Source: JBGQBN01 sp041494805
GTDB taxonomy: Bacteria > Acidobacteriota > Terriglobia > Terriglobales > Acidobacteriaceae
Reading direction: 5' to 3'
Assembly: GCA_041494805.1 (NCBI GenBank)
Contig: JBGQBN010000069.1
Span: forward strand, 1-17,456
DNA length: 17,456 nt
The position numbers and the translations under genes are program-made. A model generated the notes under the pieces. The model ran no database searches. It worked only from the letters and a program-made list of their open reading frames with translations, and was not told the origin of the DNA. Below are positions 5,915 through 11,430 of the stretch, one piece after another; the stretch's first letter is position 1, and each line of letters starts with the position of its first letter.

Positions 5915-6904
5915 ATGGACACTCCCCAAACACTCCAAGCGGCAATCACCCACTACAGTGACGAGCAAGTCTGCATTGAGGCTGTGGCGCGGTTGCGCTG
6001 GCCTAATGGCCCTGCGTGCCCCGCGTGCGGCCACAAAGAGCACTACTACCTCAAGACTCAGAAGCGGTGGAAGTGTAAAGAGTGCTACAAGCAGTTCACG
6101 GTCAAGCTGGGGACGGTATTCGAGGACAGCCCGATCTCGTTGACCAAATGGCTTCCGGCCTTGTGGATGCTCTGCAACTGCAAAAACGGGATTAGCAGCT
6201 ATGAACTTCACCGCGCCTTGGGTGTAAGTCAGAAGGCTGCATGGTTCATGCTGCAACGGCTGAGACTCGCCTTGCAGGATGGCTCTCTGGTAAAGATGGG
6301 CGGTTCCGGTAGCGAAGTTGAATCCGATGAGACCTTCATCGGCGGTAAAGCGCGGAACATGCACGCATCGCGCCGGGCTCAATTCAAAACTGCCAGAGAG
6401 TCAGCCACCATGACCGCAGGCGCTAACTTGGTCAATAAGACTACTGTGTGGGGAGTGTTGGACAGGGAGTCGCGCAAGGTTCGTGCTACCGTAGTTCGCA
6501 AGGTGAACCGAGAAGCATTGCAGAAGGCCGTGCTGGATCAAGTAGCGCCGGGATCGAGGGTTTACACCGATGAAGCGGGGGTCTACCGCTCACTGCCGAG
6601 CGATTACATCCATGAATTTGTGAACCATGTGGAGAGTTACGTGAGTGGCCGCGTCCACACAAACGGGCTTGAGAACTTCTGGAGCTTGCTCAAGCGCGGA
6701 TTGAATGGCACCTACGTTGCCGTGGAACCCTTTCACCTCCATCGTTACGTTGACGAGCAAGTGTTCCGCTACAATCACCGCAAGGATGAGCACGGCAACA
6801 AGCTGAGTGATTCAGCCAGATTCGAGAAAGCTTTATCGCAGATCGCGGGGAAGCGGTTGACCTTTGCGGAGGTGACTGGCAAGGTGGGCGAAACGGCTTT
6901 CTAA
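5915..6904 (+). CDS. IS1595-family DDE transposase
   Basis: 329 aa, apparently full length. An N-terminal zinc ribbon (C35-P-A-C38 and C54-K-E-C57) is followed by a helix-turn-helix-like region (SSYELHRALGVSQKAAWFML). The ISXO2/IS1595-type DDE domain comes next. Likely catalytic residues are D138 in ESDETFIGGK, D219 in VYTDEAGVY and E253 in TNGLENFWSLLKRG, ending with the YVDEQVFRYNHRK segment typical of the family. No frameshift is present. There is no Shine-Dalgarno, and the start is close to a promoter in the inverted repeat. The stop overlaps that of the convergent 60-aa gene by two bases. Confidence 0.95.
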   Translation: MDTPQTLQAAITHYSDEQVCIEAVARLRWPNGPACPACGHKEHYYLKTQKRWKCKECYKQFTVKLGTVFEDSPISLTKWLPALWMLCNCKNGISSYELHRALGVSQKAAWFMLQRLRLALQDGSLVKMGGSGSEVESDETFIGGKARNMHASRRAQFKTARESATMTAGANLVNKTTVWGVLDRESRKVRATVVRKVNREALQKAVLDQVAPGSRVYTDEAGVYRSLPSDYIHEFVNHVESYVSGRVHTNGLENFWSLLKRGLNGTYVAVEPFHLHRYVDEQVFRYNHRKDEHGNKLSDSARFEKALSQIAGKRLTFAEVTGKVGETAF

Positions 6905-7083
6905 CCCTTCGCGCGGGAAGCGTGGCCGGAAGCCCGTTTCCCGCGCTGTCTCGCTTGCTTCGCGGCAGCGAGTCTAGTTTGTATTTCCTCGTGCGAGACA
7001 GAAAGAACTTTTTTCAACGCACGTTCAAAATTCGCGTACTCACCCGTCTCATTCTTGGCGGAAGATTTCGGGTGATTAGCCAC
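6901..7083 (-). CDS. Small basic protein convergent with the transposase (60 aa), unknown
   Basis: 60 aa, with a polar start, a helical centre (YANFERALKKVLSVSHEEIQ) and a Lys/Arg-rich tail (AKQARQRGKRASGHASRAKG). The GTG start at 7083 is supported by GAGGGG six bases upstream. Short proteins of this shape (one helix-rich block plus a basic tail) occur beside IS1595 transposases as I remember them. An antitoxin-like or DNA-binding role is a guess only. Overlapping stops with the transposase suggest it belongs to the core element. Confidence 0.68.
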   Translation of the reverse strand: MANHPKSSAKNETGEYANFERALKKVLSVSHEEIQTRLAAAKQARQRGKRASGHASRAKG

Positions 7084-7184
7084 TAAAGACCCCTCGCAGA
7101 ACTGAGGGTATCGCAGTGGTGTGCGCGAGTCAACCGGGTTTCGTGGTATTGGCGCATGATCGGTATCGCCCTGTAGGAGAAGGC

Positions 7185-7772
7185 GTGGAATTCAGATTGA
7201 TTTACGACGGCCCCCTCCATGGTTCTAGCAGGACGGACACCCGCTCTGAGCACAAGCACGATATTCGCAGAGTGTTTCATCGCCAATTGCAAAGACTGTG
7301 GCAGACTTCGCCGCATCTTAAAGCATGGCTTTCCAAAGAACCTTTTGGGGTAGACGGAAGCAAGATGAGCGTGCTGGAGCTTACCGCGAATGCGTGTCGC
7401 CTAGGCAACTATCGTTTTGCTCCCCTCTCCACTTGCCAATTGGAATTAGGATGCAGTTTAGATGTTATCTTCTTGCGCTACGACCAACCTGGGCAAACCT
7501 TGATTCAATCCGGCGACATCGACAATCGATTGAAGACCATCTTCGACGCGCTGAGAATGCCTAAAGTGGGGGAGTATATTGGAGAACCACTCCCCGGCGA
7601 AGATCCATTTTTCTGCTTACTAGAAGATGATTCAATGGTCACTCATCTTTCGCTGACTACAGACCTGCTTTTGGAACCTGACAGGGATTTACATGACGTT
7701 CGTCTTGTCATCACCACTAAGCTCTGGCCGATCTCTTTCACGATTGCCAATTTTGGGTTTGGAGGGATATGA
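7185..7772 (+). CDS. RusA-like protein, putative Holliday-junction resolvase
   Basis: 195 aa from a GTG at 7185 with AGGAG five bases upstream. The frame extends to 7116, but that part has no ribosome site. The stretch G110-D111-I-D113-N114-x2-K117-x3-D121-A-L123, followed by D148-D149-S, mirrors the RusA active site. In E. coli RusA that site is D70, D72, K76 and D91, with DAL after the lysine and a later DD. Spacing in the first block matches exactly. The gap to the DD is about 15 residues longer than in RusA. The N-terminus (VEFRLIYDGPL, EHKHDIRRVFHRQL) is also reminiscent of proteins that start with a short strand and conserved helix. The function is inferred from the motif. Its stop overlaps the lipoprotein start (ATGA). 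Confidence 0.72.
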   Translation: MEFRLIYDGPLHGSSRTDTRSEHKHDIRRVFHRQLQRLWQTSPHLKAWLSKEPFGVDGSKMSVLELTANACRLGNYRFAPLSTCQLELGCSLDVIFLRYDQPGQTLIQSGDIDNRLKTIFDALRMPKVGEYIGEPLPGEDPFFCLLEDDSMVTHLSLTTDLLLEPDRDLHDVRLVITTKLWPISFTIANFGFGGI

Positions 7773-8074
7773 AGCGAACATGGATTCTTGTTCTGGCTAG
7801 TGCGGCGATATTGACAGGATGCGATCATCGTCACGATCCGCCAGCGAAAGCAGGTTGCCAGCGATTCCTACCAATCCCAGCAGAAACCGTAATGACTCAG
7901 GGTGTTCCGTGGCATGGATTTCTTGCTTTGGATACGAAAACGGGTGAGCTATGCACGACAGTAGGCTACGACCTTCTTCCCAAAGGGACAGCGGGCGACC
8001 TAGCGCGCAGCCTTCTGAGTTGCAGTAACATCCTTCGAGCCGAGAAGGAAGCGGGCAAAACACTAGGAGACTGA
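7769..8074 (+). CDS. Small predicted lipoprotein, transposon cargo
   Basis: 101 aa. Residues 1-17 form a lipoprotein signal peptide and C18 ends the lipobox LTGC, so the mature protein should be lipid-anchored outside the inner membrane. The mature part has three more cysteines and the segment FLALDTKTGELCTT, which recalls small secreted proteins with an ALDTxTGxLC motif that I associate with Acidobacteriota. The start overlaps the RusA-like stop by four bases (ATGA), so translation is coupled. A spanin-like role by analogy with phage gene order is possible but unsupported. Confidence 0.75.
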   Translation: MKRTWILVLASAAILTGCDHRHDPPAKAGCQRFLPIPAETVMTQGVPWHGFLALDTKTGELCTTVGYDLLPKGTAGDLARSLLSCSNILRAEKEAGKTLGD

Positions 8075-8078
8075 TCGC

Positions 8079-8228
8079 ATGAACAAAGACGACAAGACGC
8101 TGAGCGAGTTAAGCGATAACGTTGACGCGCTCAGAAAAGAAGTGTCCGCGCTCAATCTTGCCCTAGAAAAACTCACGCCCGTTCTTGAAGGTATTCAGAA
8201 GGCACTTGAGGAAAGGGACGTAAGCTAG
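8079..8228 (+). CDS. 49-aa coiled-coil protein, transposon cargo
   Basis: 49 aa, starting at the ATG at 8079 with AGGAGA eight bases upstream and four bases after the lipoprotein stop. The whole protein is a heptad-like helix (LSELSDNVDALRKEVSALNL, then LEKLTPVLEGIQKALEE), which predicts a short coiled coil. It would be the third gene of a tight operon with the RusA-like and lipoprotein genes. Its last 56 bases are antisense to the 66-aa gene. Function unknown. Confidence 0.65.
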   Translation: MNKDDKTLSELSDNVDALRKEVSALNLALEKLTPVLEGIQKALEERDVS

Positions 8229-8373
8229 CCGCCTTTCGGAAGAGAACGCGGGCCATGTCGTAGGCGTCTATTGCTTCGGCACGGTCGGAGTGTTCGCGCA
8301 GTAGACTGGCAATGTTGACAGCTAGATCGTAGACCCGCTTGTCTCGCTCACCTGGTTGTTCTTCGCTAGACAT
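8173..8373 (-). CDS. 66-aa helical protein convergent with cargo operon, unknown
   Basis: 66 aa from the ATG at 8373, preceded by GGAGAGG with six bases spacing, a strong ribosome site. The sequence is mostly helical (DKRVYDLAVNIASLLREH, then AIDAYDMARVLFRKAASL). There is no signal peptide or recognisable domain. The 3' end overlaps the 49-aa gene by 56 bases in tail-to-tail orientation, which is unusual if both are expressed. The ribosome site is the main support. The overlap lowers confidence. Confidence 0.58.
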   Translation of the reverse strand: MSSEEQPGERDKRVYDLAVNIASLLREHSDRAEAIDAYDMARVLFRKAASLRPFPQVPSEYLQERA

Positions 8374-8428
8374 TCAACACCTCTCCGTTGTATCTTGAGA
8401 TCGGAGAGAATCCCACAAGATTCAGAGA

Positions 8429-8456
8429 GGCCACGGACGCAAACCGTGGTCTTTTC
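8429..8456 (+). terminator. Rho-independent terminator just inside the right end
   Basis: GGCCACGG pairs with CCGTGGTC (eight pairs including one G-T) across the loop ACGCAAA. It is followed on the plus strand by TTTTC. It would stop cargo-operon transcripts before they leave the element at 8527. Confidence 0.75.
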
Positions 8457-8493
8457 TATTTCTACTCCTGCCTTGTCACGGCAATCAACAACT

Positions 8494-8527
8494 TAGCACG
8501 AGTTGGTTAGTGAAAGTAATTATTGCC
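8494..8527 (-). repeat. Right terminal inverted repeat
   Basis: Read on the minus strand it starts GGCAATAAT, continues to ACTAACCA and then CGTGCTA, matching the left end. It lacks four bases present at the left, so the left-end 14-bp palindrome is absent here. It also has TTTCAC where the left end has TTGACT, so it carries no equivalent promoter. Confidence 0.87.
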
Positions 8528-8535
8528 AGAATTTC
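8528..8535 (+). repeat. Target-site duplication, right copy (AGAATTTC)
   Basis: Identical to 5858-5865 and directly adjacent to the right inverted end. Removing 5866-8535 restores a continuous ancestral sequence. Confidence 0.9.
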
Positions 8536-8638
8536 CATCCCAGTCTCGGCAGAATCGGAGTATCTATAAGATAAATAGGTACTTACTTAGACGGGCACTT
8601 TGGATCTTGGGTTCGGCCTTGATCGATCTGTCCGATGA

Positions 8639-8662
8639 CTCAGCGATCCGAGGGGCGCTGAG
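8639..8662. other. Inverted repeat downstream of the HD-GYP gene
   Basis: CTCAGCG and CGCTGAG form a perfect 7-bp stem with a 10-base loop, 30 bases beyond the stop of the HD-GYP gene. No T-run follows on the minus strand, so it is at best a weak terminator or processing hairpin. The rest of the gap (8536-8691) is AT-rich and shows no gene. Confidence 0.4.
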
Positions 8663-8691
8663 AATCGATAGGAAGCAGGATTTGCGCGAGT

Positions 8692-9729
8692 TTAGACCAT
8701 GATTTCAGGGACTTCCATCAGGCCTAACCGGAAACAGCTGCTGAAGGCTCCCACCACTTGGGGGTCAAAATCTGTTCCAGCCTGCTTCATCACCGTTTCC
8801 TTGGCTTCAAACATCGACATCGCCTTGCGATAGGGGCGATCACTGGTCATGGCATCATAGGCGTCCGCTACCACCAGGATGCGCGCTTCCAGCGGAATGT
8901 CCTCCCCTTTAGTCTCGTGATAACCCGTGCCATCGAACTTGTCGTGGTGAGCCAGGATAATGGGAATCACGCGAGCCAGCGGGCCACCCACCGGTTGCAT
9001 CATTTGGATTCCGAGATCCACATGCTTTTTCATCTCGCCGTGTTCTTCCATGGTGAGGCGGGCCGCTTTGTAGAGCAGTTCCCGGCTGACGTCCAGCTTT
9101 CCCAGGTCATGCAGCAGAGCCGCGGCCCGGATATCCTCGATCCTCTCCGCGGGCAATCCCATCTGCGCCGCGATCTTCGTGGCGTATATCGAGACCCGGT
9201 AAGAATGATTCTGCGTGAACTTGTCCTTGGAAATGAACTGACTGAGGATCACCACGATGCCGTGGTAGGTGTTGCGCAACTCGCGGACGTGCTTCTCTTT
9301 GTGCTCGTACAGCGTGCCCATGGCATAGGCATTGATCAACAAGATCCCGCCCCACACCGTAATTTCAAACCATTTTTCCGAAATTGGCAGCGCATCCGTA
9401 CGGTGACCAAATAACACTGGGTTGAAGTAGGTAAGCAACACCACGATCAGGACACTGCTCAGGGCTGTCAGGGTCGCGTGCCGTCTTCCGTACACGTAGG
9501 CAGAAAACAACGTGGGCAGGGTGTACAAGCCCAACAGCATGCGGTGGGAGTCGAGCAGTGAGTTCAGCAGGGCAGCCAGTGCGAACAGAGACAGCAGGAG
9601 CCAGAGCTCGCGGTTTACCTCATTCAGGCGGCGCCAGCCCTCGGACTGTATTCGGTCCAGCCACGAAACCGGGGAAGTCGCCGAAAATCGAGCCGTGGCC
9701 TGAGCGTGCTCCACGGAGTCAACATGCAT
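8692..9729 (-). CDS. Membrane-anchored HD-GYP domain protein, putative c-di-GMP phosphodiesterase
   Basis: 345 aa. Four membrane helices lie in about residues 42-140 (LWLLLSLFALAALLNSLLD, LYTLPTLFSAYVYG, ATLTALSSVLIVVLLTYF, GGILLINAYAMGTLY). A cytoplasmic HD-GYP domain follows from about 155. The metal pair H207-D208 is in LLHDLGKLDV. The second block is HHDKFDGTGYH at 261-271, then ARILVVADAYDAMTSDRPYR. Canonical proteins read HHExxDGxGYP, so here E is D and the P of GYP is H. HD-GYP enzymes usually hydrolyse c-di-GMP to pGpG or GMP. The ATG at 9729 has GGAG eight bases upstream. It is divergent from the PilZ cluster. Confidence 0.9.
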   Translation of the reverse strand: MHVDSVEHAQATARFSATSPVSWLDRIQSEGWRRLNEVNRELWLLLSLFALAALLNSLLDSHRMLLGLYTLPTLFSAYVYGRRHATLTALSSVLIVVLLTYFNPVLFGHRTDALPISEKWFEITVWGGILLINAYAMGTLYEHKEKHVRELRNTYHGIVVILSQFISKDKFTQNHSYRVSIYATKIAAQMGLPAERIEDIRAAALLHDLGKLDVSRELLYKAARLTMEEHGEMKKHVDLGIQMMQPVGGPLARVIPIILAHHDKFDGTGYHETKGEDIPLEARILVVADAYDAMTSDRPYRKAMSMFEAKETVMKQAGTDFDPQVVGAFSSCFRLGLMEVPEIMV

Positions 9730-9844
9730 AACTTCTACTCCAAACCGCTCCAGCCGCCGGCTGTCCGCAATACGGTTTTCAATCGTAAGAAATCGGGATT
9801 GTGATCCGGTGCTTCGATGGTAGGTTCCGCATGGGTCAACAACA

Positions 9845-9860
9845 AGTTACTGCGGTAACT
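9845..9860. promoter_or_regulatory. Perfect 6-4-6 palindrome in the divergent HD-GYP/PilZ gap
   Basis: AGTTAC-TGCG-GTAACT lies between the two divergent genes, about 20 bases upstream of the plus-strand -35 box. The placement suits an operator, but no factor can be named. Confidence 0.4.
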
Positions 9861-9879
9861 CAAGCGACGAACTGATTCA

Positions 9880-9908
9880 TTGACGGGCCCCGCAGACCTA
9901 CCTACATT
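9880..9908 (+). promoter_or_regulatory. Promoter of the 53-aa/PilZ gene pair
   Basis: TTGACG (9880-9885), 17 bases, TACATT (9903-9908). Transcription would start near 9915, so the message would begin almost at the AGGAGG that serves the 53-aa gene. Confidence 0.6.
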
Positions 9909-9929
9909 GCCTCTAGGAGGGCTTTTATT

Positions 9930-10091
9930 GTGAAGGACATCCATGAAGTATTGCGCAAGAAACAGGTGGAGCAAGCCCAGCTCGGCAAGCAGATTGAAGC
10001 GTTGCAGTCGGCCGCCGAACAATTGCGAACCGTAGCCCATCTGCTGGACGACGATCGCGAAGAAAAAGAAGCGGCAGCCGGTCGCGGCTGA
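9930..10091 (+). CDS. 53-aa coiled-coil protein upstream of the PilZ gene
   Basis: 53 aa, starting at a GTG with a perfect AGGAGG nine bases upstream. The sequence VKDIHEVLRKKQVEQAQLGK and the following ALQSAAEQLRTVAHLL read as one long amphipathic helix, ending in an acidic, then Ala/Gly-rich tail. I recognise the KDIHEVLR start as a small family seen in Acidobacteriota, often before PilZ or other regulatory genes. No function is known. It lies 37 bases ahead of the receiver-PilZ gene on the same transcript. Confidence 0.75.
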   Translation: MKDIHEVLRKKQVEQAQLGKQIEALQSAAEQLRTVAHLLDDDREEKEAAAGRG

Positions 10092-10128
10092 AGGGCTGCT
10101 GCAATTTCTCTACAGGTGAAGACGCACC

Positions 10129-11271
10129 ATGAGTTTGAAAGCACTCGTGCTTTGCTCCGACGAGAAGATCCTTCGCGTCATCCGGCGCGTCCTCAGCGAT
10201 CTGGAGATCGCTGTGGAGCAATGCACGAATGGTGATGCCGCCATTCACAAACTCACCCGCCAGAGGTTTGAAGCGGTCATCGTCGACTGCGCCGATGAGC
10301 ACATGGCATCCCAGGCACTCCGCAGCGCCCGCTCCGCTCCTTGCAACAAGCGCGCCGTTGCGGTGGCCATCATCGATGCCAAGACCGCTCTGCGCAGCGC
10401 CTTTGAGCTGGGAGCTCATTTCGTACTCTACAAGCCCATTTCTTCTGAACGCGCCAAGGCCAGTTTCCGCGCCGCTCGCGCCTTGATGAAACGTGAACGC
10501 CGCCGCAACACCCGCGTCCCGGTCGAAATTCCGGTGACCCTAATCGCGAACGATGGCGCCGGAAAGCAGGCCGCGGTTACCACCGATCTGGGGGAAGGAG
10601 GCATCGCCATTCTGTCCGCTCAGCGGCCTCGCAAGGCGAACTCCATGAAGATTCAATTCACCCTGCCCGGCACCGAACAACTCATCGAGTGCCAGGGTCA
10701 GATTGCCTGGGAAAACACTGGCCGTCAGGTAGGCATTCGCTTCGTGGACGTTTCTCCGGAAGCCCATGACCTGCTCAAGGAGTGGGTGAACCGTCATTCT
10801 CCCGACAGAGAACAGGACGATCCACCCGCTCACTGTAAGCTCACTGACCTCAGCTTGGGTGGTTGCTACCTCGAGATCAACGCGCCCTTTCCCATCCGCA
10901 CTAGAATCATCCTCTCCATGCGGGCCGGGAAGCTTCAGGTTCAGGCCGAAGGCGTGGTCCGCGTAATGCACCCCGAGGTTGGCATGGGTGTGGAATTCAC
11001 CCAAAAGACCGTCCAGCAACGGGAGCACTTGGGAAAATTTATTCATGCTTTAACCCATAGCCAAGGTGTTCTACCCGATCTTCTGGTGGAACCGGAAGGG
11101 TTGGATGCGGGTGAAACACCCGTTACCAGTCCAGACCCGGTGGAACTGGAAGATCCGCTACTTGATCTCTTCCGGAAGAAGTGTGATCTCACGACCGAAG
11201 CCTTCATGCTCGAACTGCGCAAACAACGTGGATCAAATCCTGAAGCGGCGGAAAAAGCTCTGTCTGTCTAG
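10129..11271 (+). CDS. Receiver-like domain with two PilZ domains, putative c-di-GMP effector
   Basis: 380 aa. Residues 1-120 fold like a response-regulator receiver: phosphoacceptor-like D53 in AVIVDCADEHM and K102 in LYKPIS. The N-terminal acidic pair is mostly lost (CSDE). PilZ 1 (about 122-220) has the RxxxR motif R125-R129, but its second motif reads D153-L-G-E-G-G158 instead of DxSxxG. PilZ 2 (about 230-325) has a canonical D240-L-S242-L-G-G245 but no clear RxxxR. A C-terminal acidic linker and helix follow. It is cytoplasmic and probably senses c-di-GMP. The output is unknown. It is cotranscribed with the 53-aa gene. Confidence 0.88.
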   Translation: MSLKALVLCSDEKILRVIRRVLSDLEIAVEQCTNGDAAIHKLTRQRFEAVIVDCADEHMASQALRSARSAPCNKRAVAVAIIDAKTALRSAFELGAHFVLYKPISSERAKASFRAARALMKRERRRNTRVPVEIPVTLIANDGAGKQAAVTTDLGEGGIAILSAQRPRKANSMKIQFTLPGTEQLIECQGQIAWENTGRQVGIRFVDVSPEAHDLLKEWVNRHSPDREQDDPPAHCKLTDLSLGGCYLEINAPFPIRTRIILSMRAGKLQVQAEGVVRVMHPEVGMGVEFTQKTVQQREHLGKFIHALTHSQGVLPDLLVEPEGLDAGETPVTSPDPVELEDPLLDLFRKKCDLTTEAFMLELRKQRGSNPEAAEKALSV

Positions 11272-11370
11272 ACCTGCTTCCTTACCTTGTCTCGGTGATC
11301 TTCCGCAAACTTTTTCACATTTGACAGTGAGTCGCTTCGGTAGGAGACTTGATGTCCCGATGCTGGCAGA

Positions 11371-11412
11371 CCGGAGAGCCTGCTGAACCCAGCCAGGAAC
11401 GCCACTCTCGGG
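11371..11412 (+). other. Structured leader hairpin upstream of the beta-propeller gene
   Basis: CCGGAGAG and CTCTCGGG pair with one mismatch. An inner stem CCT-GCTG/CAGC-C-AGG closes an AACC loop. The structure ends six bases before the AAGGAG ribosome site of the gene at 11431. There is no T-run. A TTGACA at 11321-11326 could be the -35 of the promoter, but the -10 is poor. I see no match to a riboswitch class I know. Confidence 0.4.
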
Positions 11413-11430
11413 ATCCAAGGAGTAAGCCGA

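Larger units (their letters stand above)
5866..8527 (+). mobile_element. Complete IS1595-family transposon with cargo genes (2,662 bp)
   Basis: The ends are set by inverted repeats starting GGCAATAAT at 5866 (plus) and at 8527 (minus), with perfect 8-bp direct repeats outside them. Inside are the transposase (5915-6904), a convergent 60-aa gene, a RusA-like gene, a lipoprotein, a 49-aa coiled-coil protein, a convergent 66-aa gene and a terminator at 8429-8456. A plain IS1595 element of this type needs only the transposase, so about 1.6 kb is cargo. Perfect target copies and intact frames suggest a recent insertion. The site is intergenic, between the ends of the 75-aa gene region and the HD-GYP gene, and no host frame is broken. 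Confidence 0.92.

Noticed and set aside
5831..7095. Shorter transposon bounded by AGGGG at 5831 and CCCCT near 7094
   Set aside because: Only five bases match and no target duplication flanks them. The GGCAATAAT ends with an exact 8-bp duplication are far stronger.
7107..7169. 8-bp direct repeat GGTATCGC (7107-7114 and 7162-7169)
   Set aside because: Only two short copies 55 bases apart; can easily arise by chance.
7083..7316. 77-codon minus-strand frame inside the transposon
   Set aside because: It overlaps the start of the RusA-like gene and the ribosome site of the 60-aa gene, and has no signals of its own.
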